From the NCBI RefSeq assembly GCF_900109115.1, contig NZ_FNYV01000002.1, positions 682,001 through 746,000 of the forward strand: a stretch of 64,000 nt of DNA, written 5' to 3'. Each line of letters opens with the position of its first letter. Position 1 is the stretch's first letter. Positions 1 to 8,763 of the stretch are shown here, piece by piece. Under the pieces are notes generated by a model. It did no database searches. It was not told where the DNA came from and was given only the letters and a program-made list of their open reading frames with translations. The stretch comes from Micromonospora phaseoli. GTDB taxonomy: Bacteria; Actinomycetota; Actinomycetes; Mycobacteriales; Micromonosporaceae. Made by a program: the position numbers and the translations under genes.

Positions 1-2
1 CG

Positions 3-242
3 GTCTTCTTCAAGCAGGCCGGCGGATCCGGTACGGAGTGGACCCAGGTCGGCGGGGTGCCGGCGGTCTGGATCGGCGGCCCACACCCGGTGACCTACGT
101 GGACCGCGACGGCACGGTACGCCAGGAGAGCGCCCGACTCGCCGCCGCGACGCTGATCTGGGAGGACGCCGGGGTGACCTACCGTCTGGAGTGCTCCCTG
201 ACCCGAGTCGAGGCCGTCGAGATCGCCGCCTCGATGAGGTGA
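3..242 (+). CDS. C-terminal fragment of an unknown protein (5' end outside window)
   Basis: The reading frame is open from base 3 to a TGA at 240-242, giving about 79 residues, so the gene enters from the left edge. The fragment alternates short hydrophobic strands with charged turns (for example WIGGPHPVTYVDRDG and TLIWEDAGVTYRLEC). This resembles the extracytoplasmic C-terminal beta domain found on actinobacterial anti-sigma or DUF4367-like membrane proteins, but that is only a resemblance from memory. No catalytic motif is visible. It converges with the next gene with a 23-bp gap. Coding potential is convincing; the function is not known. Confidence 0.6.
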   Translation, partial: VFFKQAGGSGTEWTQVGGVPAVWIGGPHPVTYVDRDGTVRQESARLAAATLIWEDAGVTYRLECSLTRVEAVEIAASMR

Positions 243-265
243 GGTCGGATGGCGGCCCGCACGCG

Positions 266-727
266 CTATTCGGGAACGGCCACGCCACGTTCGACCAGCC
301 GCTGAGCCAGGCGCTCGGCGTATGGATAAGGGCGATACCCACGCTGCCCTTCGACGTGATCGAGATAAGGCTTGGCGGCCATCACCGTACTGGAATAGGA
401 GCGCCCCATGCTCTTCTCGACCATGGCTACGTCCACATAGCCGCCCTCACAGGCAATGGCGATAGCGTTCAGGGTGGCCAGCGTGACTCCCACTTGATCG
501 CGCACCTCCTGGTTGAGTGCAGCGAGCTCCTCCGTCGAGCGACCGGACAGCTGAGCATGGAGTAGCCGCCTGCCGCGCCGCTGCTCCGGTGAGATGTATC
601 GCTGGTAGAGGTCGAAGAAGGCACGGACCCGGTCCGCGCGGTTGGCACGTCTAAAACCCCAGACCGCGATGGTGATTGCCACGAATGGAGAGAACAAGGC
701 CAGCATGGCAGCACCCAGGCCGTTCAC
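266..727 (-). CDS. Small N-terminally membrane-anchored protein, DUF4760-like, coupled to the nitrilase-ATPase fusion gene
   Basis: The product is 153 residues. The GTG start at 727-725 overlaps the TGA of the upstream 1647-residue gene (AAGTGA), so the two are almost certainly translationally coupled. Residues 6-21 (AAMLALFSPFVAITIA) form one membrane segment. They are followed by a basic patch (WGFRRANRADRVR) and an alpha-helical cytoplasmic domain with FFDLYQRYISPEQRRGRRLL. This layout resembles DUF4760-type proteins, but I cannot confirm the family. A longer reading from an in-frame upstream start would run deep into the neighbouring gene and was rejected. Inference: it is the membrane-anchored partner or sensor of the upstream fusion protein. 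The biochemical role is unknown. Confidence 0.75.
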   Translation of the reverse strand: MNGLGAAMLALFSPFVAITIAVWGFRRANRADRVRAFFDLYQRYISPEQRRGRRLLHAQLSGRSTEELAALNQEVRDQVGVTLATLNAIAIACEGGYVDVAMVEKSMGRSYSSTVMAAKPYLDHVEGQRGYRPYPYAERLAQRLVERGVAVPE

Positions 728-3700
728 TTGGCCTCCCCCGCCACTTCCTGGGTCCTTGGCTCGTCGCCGTTGGACTCGGCGGAACCTTGAACCGGCAATT
801 TGTCTCTCTGGATTCGCATCATCACCTTCTCGTGCCGGGTCAGGTTGGTCAGCGCCGCCTTCACGACAATGCCGCGCACCATCGCTTCCAACTCCGGCAC
901 ACTGCCGCTCTCCCATGCCGCGGGCCCGGCCTGGACTATCCTCAGGAACCAGCCCGGACCATCTATACCGAATGCACGCAACTGTTGCCCGTCTTCTGTC
1001 GCGTAGTGGAGTTCGTCGCCGAACGGTCCCGCCACCTTCCGCACGGTCAGACCGTCCTGCGTGATCCGGCCGGCCATCACTGCCCGCACCTCGGGCCAGA
1101 GCGGCCCTCCAGTCGCTGCGTAAAGCTCGATGTTCATCCGCTCTGCCGCTGCCTCGGCGACAAGGACCCGAAAGTCTCCGTCAGGGCCTGCGGAGACGGA
1201 AAAACGTACGCCGTCGGCAACGGTCACGAACATGGCTCCCAGGTCCAGGTGATTGGCCGGCAACACATCGACCTCCGAGATGTCTCGCGGCCCGGAGACC
1301 ACAGGCTCCTCGGCTTCTGGCTCCTCGGCTACTCGCTCCTCGGCTTCTGGCTCCTCGGCTACTCGCTCCTCGGCTTCTCGCTCCTCGGCGCCTCGCTCCT
1401 CGTCGACGCCGTCCGAGCCCGCCCGGTCGGGCTGTGGTTCCGCGGTCCCGGGATCCACGTCCAGGAACGCGCCGAGTGAGATCAGTTCGAGTGCCGCCAC
1501 CTGGGTCTCCTGCCAGGCCCGAACCGCGCTCGCCACTGCTGCTGGCAGGTCCGCCACGATGGCGCGGGCGGCAGCAGACGTCACACCTGCCGCGACGAGT
1601 TGAGATGCCAGGGATCGCCGGCTCTCCGTGTCCATGAGCGCACCGACAAACCCGGCGATGAAGATCTCGACGGACATGGCTGCGATATCTGCGGCGTCTA
1701 CTGGCTCCTCGTCTGTGTCAACGACACCGATCATCTGAGCCACCGCCGCAATCAGCTGCGTCGCCTGCGCCTGGTCCACCACGTCGGCAGGCAGCAACGG
1801 CCGTAGCAGTGACTCGACAAACGCATCAGCCGAGTCGGCCGAGGGCTCCGTCTGGCCGGAGAAGAGTGCGGCCAGTGCGTCCACCAACTCCTGCCTGACG
1901 GACGCCGGCGCATCGAGATGGAAGGATACGACGCCAGACAGCATATGGACCAGCACAGGCGTGCCGAACTCTGGGTGCGTCCTACCGAACTCGTTGAGCT
2001 TGTCGAAGCCGTCTCCGGGAGTCGACATCAACTCCTCGCGCAGATCTGCCCGAGCGCGGTCAGCGGCAGCCTTCGCTTGGTCACGGCGGGAGCTCAGCGC
2101 CTCCTCGAAGCGCTCAAGGTGACGCTCGACGTCGCCAGACTCATCGACCGAGACCCAGTAGCCCTGTTCGATCATCCGTTCGTTCAGCCGATCTGCGGCG
2201 GCCTTGATCCCCAGTTGCCTCCGGGAGTCGTCAACGCTCAGCGTGAAGCACGGCGTGTCGTCATGGTCGACGATGAGGCGGCAGAGGGCCTTGAACTTTG
2301 GCAACTCGTCGAACGACCTCCCCGTCGTACGAAGCACGTCGGAGAGGATCTCCGCATCCTGCGGCCCGACCCGAAAGGACACCGTCGTACCAACGTTACC
2401 CAGGATCGCGTTGAGCAACTCACGGCTCCGCCCGCCCTCGAAACGGGAGAAGGCGTAGAGCTGCTCCAGATTCTGGTGTGCCAGGACCAGGCCGCAGCCG
2501 AACTTGCGAGCCTCGGCAATCAACCCTTCGAGCCCAGCGGTCGCGAACTTCTGGAACTCGTCGATGTAGAGGGTGAACGGTAGGCGGTTGGCGACCTGCC
2601 TCCCGGTGCCCCGCTCGTAGTCGAAAACCGCTCGCTGGATGCGGCGGAGGAGCAAGCTTCCGATAAATGAGGCCGCTCCGGCGCCGAGCGTGGATTCAGG
2701 AATCTTTACGAGCAGCACCCCGTTGTTCCAGACGATCTGGTCGATGGAGAGAGGGGAGTTCCGGGTGCTGCAAAGCGACGCACGGACCCGGCTGCCGCTG
2801 GGCATGAGATCAGCCAACTTGGACAGCATCCACACGACGCGCTCGGCCCGTTCGCTCTCCGAGATGGATTCGAATACGTTCCACCGGTCACGCAGGACCG
2901 TGTTGGATTCGATCGACTGCGCGACCAGCCGGCGAATCTCCCGGTTCCGATACATTATTTCGACCAGATCCAGTGACCGCGGCACCGGGAACTCCGGCTC
3001 GAACATGGTTTCCAATGCCTGGCGAACCATGTCGTCAAATACCGGGCCGGTGAACTCGTTGTAATACCTCGACTCCAACACCCGCAGGAAGTCCGTCGTG
3101 TGCAGGATCTCGCTGCGCTCGTCATGGATATCGAGCAGGAGGGGGTTGAGCACGGGCAGGTAGTCCGAGCGGCCGAAGTCCAGAAGTACGGTTTCCCCGA
3201 GCCGGTCCTGGCAGTGCCAGGCAAGGTAGTCGACAAGGTCTCCGTGCGGGTCGATCACGACCAGGCCCCGCTTCGCGGCAGGGTCCGCTCCCCGCCGTCC
3301 TGCCAGGTCCTGCCGGCACAACTCCTTCAGGAAGTTGGTCTTGCCGGTACCCGTCTTGCCGACCACGTACATGTGCCGGACACGAGCGGTCTCGTCCAAC
3401 AGCACATCGATGCTGCGGTCGACCTTCGGCCCGGCAATCTTCGCGCTGCCCAGCCGGAGACCCATCTTCGGCAACTCCGGACCCTGGTAGTGAATCAACC
3501 CGTCGTACTGGTTCTGCCGTCCGCGAGCCTGGAACTGCCCATAGGGTGGATGGAAGATCCTGATCAGCTCGCTGGGACTGAAACGGACCGGCTCATCGTG
3601 TGCCACCTCGGGCTCGACCTGCTCGACGGTGGCCGGTATGGTCCCGAAGACCTCATGACGAATCGTGTCGGCCAGAAGATCTGGTATGGGTTGCTCGCTG

Positions 3701-5667
3701 CTGAGCACGAGCGACATGCCCAGACCTTTGGATTCTTCTTTTGACATGTCCCTCAGGAGGCTGAAGTATGCGGCAGCCCGGCGCTCGGCCTCATCACCGA
3801 CGGTCATGTACGGCATTGAGGTGAGGGTGTTCAGCAGTACGCTGTCATCATCAACCGTACGCGCCGCCCGGGTGCTGTCACCCAGCGGCGCGACCGGCGT
3901 GACCCGCATATCCATGGCAATCGGTGTGTCGTGCGTACGGATAAGGTCGAAAATCGGTGACCAGTCGTCGCGGACTGTCGGTGAGTGACTACTGAGGTCC
4001 GGTGTGATTCGTAGACAGTAGGCACCGTCCGGCAGGCCGGACGACTCGTCGGACCGCGACAACGACCAGCAGGCGACCAACATCGAACGGAGTTGCCCTT
4101 CAACCTGATCCGCCTGTACGACCGAGTCGTCCCCGGTGACAATCACGTCGAAGTAGTTGCGAAGATCCGGGCTGTGCGGGTCGGACACCGAATGGAGGCG
4201 GTAGGTGATGGAGAACGAATCGGGCGGTAGCGCACTGAGCGCGCGCAGAAAGTTCAGTTGCCGAGGCAGCGTGGACACGGCTCGGCGGCTGTCATACCTG
4301 CCGAGCCGGATGGCGAACGACCAGACGTTGCCGTCAACACGGCGAATCTCGTCTTCTTCCCGAAACTTGTCGGCTAATGCTCGGTGGGCATCCAACAGGG
4401 CACCGACTGGCGGGACTTCCACACCGGAGGCCACCAGATCGCCAATTCGACGTACGACCAGCTTGGCTTGCTTCGCCCGTACCGCTTCCTCCTCGACCAT
4501 GGACGTGACGGCGAGGTGGGTGCCGAGCAGGGCATAGTGTCGATCGTCGTCGAGCCCCTGAGCCAACGCCCTACGGTACTCCTCCAGGCTCTGCCGCAGC
4601 GGGCCCTGCGTCGGCAGGTGCGTGAGCCACCTGGTCAACTGCTCGGGGAGATCCGTCGTGACCGACCCGCTCTGCCCGTCACGGCGCTCGTCCAGTGCCC
4701 GAACCACGGTCACCGCCACCTCGCTATCGGCCCTCCGTTCGATGATCTCCGAACGGAGCACCAGACGATTCTCCGTCCTCGCCAGAGAGGTCGGCTGCTG
4801 CGCGTAGCGATCGTGGTCCACCATCAGAATGGCGGCGTATCCCCTGCCGACCGGAGCGACGCCGCGCTTGTCCACGAAGGCCGAGCCCCGCAGGGAGGGC
4901 GCCACGATGGTGGACCCGCCGTGGCGGGCGCAGTTCGCAATCAGCCGGACGTAGTCGCGCGGCCGGTCCGGGACGAACGGGGCGACGGTGGCGGTGAATG
5001 CTGGAACGCACACCACATCCGGCTTCTGGGCCAGCAACTCGTCCCCGCTGCGTAGGTAGTCGAGGCACACCGCGACGCCGATCCGAACGGCGCGGCCGCG
5101 GAGCACGGTCTCGACCACGATCGGCCCGTTGCCCACTTCGGCAACCTCGTGTTCGGACGGGTAGTGCTTGGTCACCAGGTGCACACGCTCGTTCTCCACC
5201 AGCACCGACAGATTGCGCCCGATCAGGTCGCCCGCACCGAGCCGCCCGCCTGCCTGAATGGCCAGCATCTCGGCCTCTGCTCGGTTGCGCACGATACCCA
5301 TGCCGGCGACCAGTGCCCGGCCACGGGAGAATCCGACCAGGACATCGAGGCAGGAGATCGGAATTACGTACTCGGGCAGCACGACTACGTCCGCCTCGCG
5401 GCTGTCGACAAACGCAAGTATCTCCGAAAGCAACTGTCGTGTTTCGGTGGAAGCGATCTCCTGGACGTCGCGGAGGATGTTCGAGGCGTTTGCACCGGCG
5501 GCGGCGGCGAAAAATGCGGTGGCAGACAGCGCCTGCGTGAAGTCAGGTTCACTTGCGAGAGGTTCCGCCGGCAGCCACAGCTTGCCATACTCGCTGAGAG
5601 CTTGCGGCGTGCCGTCGAGTTGGACAACGCACAGGCGTAATGGCCTGTTTCCTGGTGCAGTGGTCAT
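724..5667 (-). CDS. Nitrilase - HerA/VirD4-like ATPase - DUF3710 fusion protein (candidate conflict system)
   Basis: The protein has 1647 residues. Residues 10-325 form a carbon-nitrogen hydrolase fold with the complete Glu-Lys-Cys triad: E99 (VVVLPEYVIP), K167 (HLVTKHYP) and C201 (GVAVCLDYL). Residues about 700-1150 are a HerA/VirD4/TraG-type pumping ATPase, with Walker A GKTGTGKT at 770-777, the DPHGD motif near 806, Walker B FTLYIDE at 1031-1037, and AHQNLEQL typical of conjugation-coupling ATPases. The 325-700 region is unassigned. An acidic Glu/Ala linker follows, encoded by 15-bp tandem repeats. The last ~180 residues match DUF3710 (LDLG, LWPEV, GPFGDEL, GIDGPGWFLR). The ATG is preceded by GAGG. 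Known: nitrilases hydrolyse or condense C-N bonds, and HerA-type ATPases partner nucleases or other effectors in phage defence. Inferred: a NAD-, nucleotide- or peptide-targeting effector with a DNA- or protein-translocating motor. The substrate cannot be told. Confidence 0.85.
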   Translation of the reverse strand: MTTAPGNRPLRLCVVQLDGTPQALSEYGKLWLPAEPLASEPDFTQALSATAFFAAAAGANASNILRDVQEIASTETRQLLSEILAFVDSREADVVVLPEYVIPISCLDVLVGFSRGRALVAGMGIVRNRAEAEMLAIQAGGRLGAGDLIGRNLSVLVENERVHLVTKHYPSEHEVAEVGNGPIVVETVLRGRAVRIGVAVCLDYLRSGDELLAQKPDVVCVPAFTATVAPFVPDRPRDYVRLIANCARHGGSTIVAPSLRGSAFVDKRGVAPVGRGYAAILMVDHDRYAQQPTSLARTENRLVLRSEIIERRADSEVAVTVVRALDERRDGQSGSVTTDLPEQLTRWLTHLPTQGPLRQSLEEYRRALAQGLDDDRHYALLGTHLAVTSMVEEEAVRAKQAKLVVRRIGDLVASGVEVPPVGALLDAHRALADKFREEDEIRRVDGNVWSFAIRLGRYDSRRAVSTLPRQLNFLRALSALPPDSFSITYRLHSVSDPHSPDLRNYFDVIVTGDDSVVQADQVEGQLRSMLVACWSLSRSDESSGLPDGAYCLRITPDLSSHSPTVRDDWSPIFDLIRTHDTPIAMDMRVTPVAPLGDSTRAARTVDDDSVLLNTLTSMPYMTVGDEAERRAAAYFSLLRDMSKEESKGLGMSLVLSSEQPIPDLLADTIRHEVFGTIPATVEQVEPEVAHDEPVRFSPSELIRIFHPPYGQFQARGRQNQYDGLIHYQGPELPKMGLRLGSAKIAGPKVDRSIDVLLDETARVRHMYVVGKTGTGKTNFLKELCRQDLAGRRGADPAAKRGLVVIDPHGDLVDYLAWHCQDRLGETVLLDFGRSDYLPVLNPLLLDIHDERSEILHTTDFLRVLESRYYNEFTGPVFDDMVRQALETMFEPEFPVPRSLDLVEIMYRNREIRRLVAQSIESNTVLRDRWNVFESISESERAERVVWMLSKLADLMPSGSRVRASLCSTRNSPLSIDQIVWNNGVLLVKIPESTLGAGAASFIGSLLLRRIQRAVFDYERGTGRQVANRLPFTLYIDEFQKFATAGLEGLIAEARKFGCGLVLAHQNLEQLYAFSRFEGGRSRELLNAILGNVGTTVSFRVGPQDAEILSDVLRTTGRSFDELPKFKALCRLIVDHDDTPCFTLSVDDSRRQLGIKAAADRLNERMIEQGYWVSVDESGDVERHLERFEEALSSRRDQAKAAADRARADLREELMSTPGDGFDKLNEFGRTHPEFGTPVLVHMLSGVVSFHLDAPASVRQELVDALAALFSGQTEPSADSADAFVESLLRPLLPADVVDQAQATQLIAAVAQMIGVVDTDEEPVDAADIAAMSVEIFIAGFVGALMDTESRRSLASQLVAAGVTSAAARAIVADLPAAVASAVRAWQETQVAALELISLGAFLDVDPGTAEPQPDRAGSDGVDEERGAEEREAEERVAEEPEAEERVAEEPEAEEPVVSGPRDISEVDVLPANHLDLGAMFVTVADGVRFSVSAGPDGDFRVLVAEAAAERMNIELYAATGGPLWPEVRAVMAGRITQDGLTVRKVAGPFGDELHYATEDGQQLRAFGIDGPGWFLRIVQAGPAAWESGSVPELEAMVRGIVVKAALTNLTRHEKVMMRIQRDKLPVQGSAESNGDEPRTQEVAGEAK
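1306..1395. repeat. Six 15-bp tandem repeats encoding an acidic linker
   Basis: Six consecutive 15-bp units begin with CTCCTCGGC (1306, 1321, 1336, 1351, 1366, 1381). The first four alternate two variants (ending TTCTGG or TACTCG), so the higher-order period is 30 bp. On the minus strand they encode an E/A/R/V/P-rich linker (EEREAEE, EERVAEEPEAEE) between the ATPase half and the DUF3710 domain of the fusion gene. The array is in frame and likely to vary in copy number by slippage, changing linker length without breaking the gene. There are no unique spacers, so it is not a CRISPR array. Confidence 0.9.
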
Positions 5668-6431
5668 CTAATCCTCGCGGAGATCAGCTCACCGTTATTG
5701 GACGTGTCGCCTTTCTAACACGAGTATCTGTCGCTCGCGTCAGGCAGAGTACCTCGGCACCTGGAGAGTCGACACCCGTCACTTGGGCATCGTGAAGATC
5801 CGATCTGCGGGTGCTGTCAGCAAAAGGAAAGACTTCTGCGCCGAGTGTGCAGATGGTCAGCGTCACGACCGCGTCAGTTGTGGACGATCCACCCACAGCG
5901 GCGCGCTCGAACTCGCCGTCGAAGTCGCCGACACCGTGCACCCTGCCGCCCCCCGCCACCTACCTCCACCAGCACCGACGACCGGATTTCCTACCGGGAG
6001 TTTTGCGGGAGAACGATGTCGGGCGTGCCGGACGACATCCGAGAAGGAGGTGACTGAAGACCCGGCGACGTACGATTTGCGTAGTGAACGGGCAAATGGG
6101 TGTTAGCGCGAACAGTTCGTCACGCAGAGCCACCCTCCCGCGTCCGACTGCTATCAGGTCCAGGTAGCCGGTGATTCTCCTGACCGGGCCCCGGGCAATG
6201 GATGTTTCCGGAACGTGTCTTGTCTTTTTCCGGTAAGTCTGCGACCGTTTTGGCCGTCGGTGGCCTGGGTCACCCCAAGGCCGACCGCGATGTGGCCGCG
6301 AGCCGAGCACCAGACCAGCGCCTGTCGACAGGAGGACCCCCCGCTTGCGTCCCCGGCGGGCGCCCCTGGTTGGCGGCTCCGCTCGCCGCAGCGGAGTTTC
6401 AGGTGGACAGACTCGGCAGAGAGGAAAATTG
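5668..6431. other. 764-bp intergenic region between divergent units
   Basis: The region separates the minus-strand fusion gene from the plus-strand sugar transporter and must hold both promoters. GAGG lies just upstream of the fusion gene ATG, and GAGAGG (6419-6424) precedes the lipoprotein ATG. A palindrome sits at 6204-6214. Short open frames here have arginine- and proline-rich translations with no ribosome site or recognisable domain, and I do not call them genes. I see no tRNA, riboswitch or insertion sequence. Confidence 0.6.
6204..6214. promoter_or_regulatory. TTCCGGAA palindrome, possible operator upstream of the sugar transporter
   Basis: GTTTCCGGAAC contains the perfect 8-bp palindrome TTCCGGAA at 6206-6213. 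A related half site (TTTTCCGGTAA) begins 23 bp downstream, at 6226. The pair lies about 220 bp before the lipoprotein start. No regulator gene is next to this operon, so the cognate factor would be encoded elsewhere. A chance palindrome cannot be excluded in GC-rich DNA. Confidence 0.3.
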
Positions 6432-7727
6432 ATGAGGGCGAGAAAACTACTGGCTGTGTCGGTCGCCCTGGCGACGGGCGTCCTGGCGACGGCCGGGTGC
6501 GGTGGCGGCGACTCGGAGGGCCGCAACAGCGACGGCTCGGTCACGATGACCTTCTGGCACAACGCCACCACGGGCGAGGGCAAGGCCTTCTGGGAGAAGA
6601 CGGTCGCCGACTTCCAGGCCGCGAACTCGAACGTCAAGATCGAGATTCAGTCCATTCAGAACGAAGACCTGGACGGCAAGCTCCAGACCGCGCTCAACTC
6701 CGGCGACGCCCCCGACGTCTTCATGCAGCGCGGCGGCGGCAAGATGGCCGCGATGGTCAAGGCCGGCCAGCTGATGGACATCACCGGATCGATCACCGAC
6801 GACACCAAGAAGGTCATCTCGGAGGGGTCGTTCACCGCGCAGACGATCGACGGCAAGGTCTACGCGATGCCGGTGGCAGTCCTGCCCGGCGGCTTCTTCT
6901 ACAGCAAGGATCTGTTCGCCCAGGCGGGCATCACCCAGCCGCCGGCCACGCTTGACGAGCTCAAGGGCGCCGTCGACAAGCTGAAGACGGCAGGCGTGCA
7001 GCCGATCGCCCTCGGGGCCAAGGACGCCTGGCCAGCCGCCTTCTACTACTACTTCTTCGCGCTGCGCGAGTGCAGCTCGGACACGATCACCCAGGCCGGC
7101 CAGACGATGAACTTCGACGATCCCTGCTGGCTGAAGGCCGGTCAGGACGTACAGAGCTTCGCCGCGGCGCAGCCGTTCAACAACGGCTTCCTGACCACCT
7201 CGGCCCAGCAGGGCGCGGCCAGCTCGGCCGGTCTGCTCGCCAACCACAAGGCGGCGATGGAGCTGATGGGCGCCTGGAACCCGGGCGTCATCGCCTCACT
7301 GACCCCGGACGAGAAGCCGCTGCCCGACCTGGACTGGTTCCCCTTCCCGAGCATCACCGGCGGCGCGGGTGAGCCCGGCGCCATCCTCGGTGGCGTCGAC
7401 GGTTACTCCTGCTCGGCGCAGGCCCCCAAGGAGGAGTGCGCCGCCTTCCTGAACTACATCGCGAAGACCGATGTACAGAAGGCGTACTACGCGGCCTTCC
7501 AGGCGCCGCCGGTGAACAGCGAGGCGCAGGCCGCGGTCACCGAGCCGCACCTGCAGTCGGTGCTCGCGGCCTACAACCAGGCGCCGTTCGTCTCGCAGTG
7601 GCTCGACACGGTGTACGGGCAGAAGGTCGGCAACGCCCTCAACACCGCCGTGGTGAACATGCTGGCCGGCAAGGGAGACCCGCAGAGCATCGTCGACGCG
7701 GTCAAGGCCGCCGCCGAAGGCCCGTAG
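6432..7727 (+). CDS. Extracellular sugar-binding lipoprotein of an ABC importer
   Basis: The product is 431 residues and starts at the ATG at 6432, which has GAGAGG 7 bp upstream; an earlier in-frame ATG lacks this. The N-terminus is a lipoprotein signal (MRARKLLAVSVALATGVLAT) with lipobox TAGC and the lipidated Cys at residue 23. The mature part has the SBP family 1 pattern (VTMTFWHNATTGEGKAF, GDAPDVFMQRGGG, GGFFYSKDLF, AAMELMGAWNPG). Such proteins capture mono- or oligosaccharides outside the cell and hand them to the permeases encoded next. The sequence is reminiscent of xylobiose/oligosaccharide binders such as BxlE, but the sugar cannot be assigned. First gene of a three-gene operon. Confidence 0.93.
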   Translation: MRARKLLAVSVALATGVLATAGCGGGDSEGRNSDGSVTMTFWHNATTGEGKAFWEKTVADFQAANSNVKIEIQSIQNEDLDGKLQTALNSGDAPDVFMQRGGGKMAAMVKAGQLMDITGSITDDTKKVISEGSFTAQTIDGKVYAMPVAVLPGGFFYSKDLFAQAGITQPPATLDELKGAVDKLKTAGVQPIALGAKDAWPAAFYYYFFALRECSSDTITQAGQTMNFDDPCWLKAGQDVQSFAAAQPFNNGFLTTSAQQGAASSAGLLANHKAAMELMGAWNPGVIASLTPDEKPLPDLDWFPFPSITGGAGEPGAILGGVDGYSCSAQAPKEECAAFLNYIAKTDVQKAYYAAFQAPPVNSEAQAAVTEPHLQSVLAAYNQAPFVSQWLDTVYGQKVGNALNTAVVNMLAGKGDPQSIVDAVKAAAEGP

Positions 7728-7740
7728 AGAACTACACATC

Positions 7741-8763
7741 ATGTCTGATCTGGACCGTGGAAACGTACGGCTCGCGCCGGAGAAGTCGCCGGATCTGACG
7801 ACGGGCGGGGGTGGCACACCGGTCGTGCCGCCCCCGGCCCGGCGCCGGGCACGAAAGGGCATCGGCTGGCCCGCCCGGCTGGAGATCGCGCTGATGACAG
7901 GGCCGACACTGCTCGTGTTCCTGTCCTTCGTCATCCTCCCGGTCGCCATGGCGGCGTACTACGGCTTCTTCAGTTGGCAGGGGTACGGCCCAGCCGAGGA
8001 ATTCATCGGCTTCCGCAACTACCTGTTCATCTTCAAGGACGGCACGTTCATCGACGCGCTGCGGCACAACGGCGTGATCGTGGTGCTGTCGCTGCTGCTC
8101 CAGGGGCCGGCGGCGATCCTGCTCGCCCTGCTGCTGAACCGGCGGATGCGGGGGCAGACGCTCATCCGGGTGCTCGTCTTCGTCCCCTACGTGATCGCCG
8201 AGGTGGTCGTCGGCATCGGCTGGAGCCTGATGCTGCACGGGGACGGCTTCGTCAACTCCATCCTCGCCGACCTCGGGCTGGCCTGGCTGCAGAACGACTG
8301 GCTCTCCGACCCACAGATCGCGATCTGGACGCTGATGGGCATCCTCACCTGGAAGTACATCGGCTTCGCCGTGATCCTCTTCCTGGCCGGGCTACAGGGC
8401 ATCCCGGAGGAGTTGACGGAGGCCGCGGCGATCGACGGTGCGTCGTACTGGCAGATCCAGCGTCGCATCACCCTGCCGCTGCTCGGGCCGACGATCCGCA
8501 TCTGGGCGTTCCTGTCGATGATCGGCGCGCTGCAACTGTTCGACCTGGTCTACATCATCTGGGGCCAGTACATCGCGGCGACGGCCGGCACGTCGACGAT
8601 GGCCACCTACATGGTGGCCAACGGGCGCAACGCCGGTGAGTACGGGTACGGCAACGCGGTCGCCGTGGTGCTGTTCTTCATCTCGCTCGTCGCGGCCCTG
8701 ATCTACCAGCGGTTCATTCTGCGCCGGGACACCGCTGGCGCGATCACCGGAGGGAAGAACTGA
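7741..8763 (+). CDS. Sugar ABC transporter permease, MalF type
   Basis: The product is 340 residues. A cytoplasmic N-terminus of about 40 residues, rich in Pro and Arg, is followed by six membrane segments of the binding-protein-dependent transport domain. The first is LMTGPTLLVFLSFVILPVAM. The EAA loop that docks on the ATPase is present (EELTEAAAIDGASYWQIQ, then LPLLGPT). It starts 13 bp after the lipoprotein stop, and its TGA overlaps the next ATG by one base, so the three genes are one operon. No ATP-binding subunit is encoded here, as is usual for actinobacterial CUT1 systems that share a general ATPase (MsiK type). Confidence 0.92.
   Translation: MSDLDRGNVRLAPEKSPDLTTGGGGTPVVPPPARRRARKGIGWPARLEIALMTGPTLLVFLSFVILPVAMAAYYGFFSWQGYGPAEEFIGFRNYLFIFKDGTFIDALRHNGVIVVLSLLLQGPAAILLALLLNRRMRGQTLIRVLVFVPYVIAEVVVGIGWSLMLHGDGFVNSILADLGLAWLQNDWLSDPQIAIWTLMGILTWKYIGFAVILFLAGLQGIPEELTEAAAIDGASYWQIQRRITLPLLGPTIRIWAFLSMIGALQLFDLVYIIWGQYIAATAGTSTMATYMVANGRNAGEYGYGNAVAVVLFFISLVAALIYQRFILRRDTAGAITGGKN

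Noticed and set aside
1306..1395. Tandem 15-bp array considered as a CRISPR or regulatory array
   Set aside because: Units are contiguous, in frame, and lack unique spacers. They encode a protein linker.
5783..6106. Open frame between the fusion gene and sugar transporter
   Set aside because: No ribosome site, composition not protein-like, no recognisable domain.
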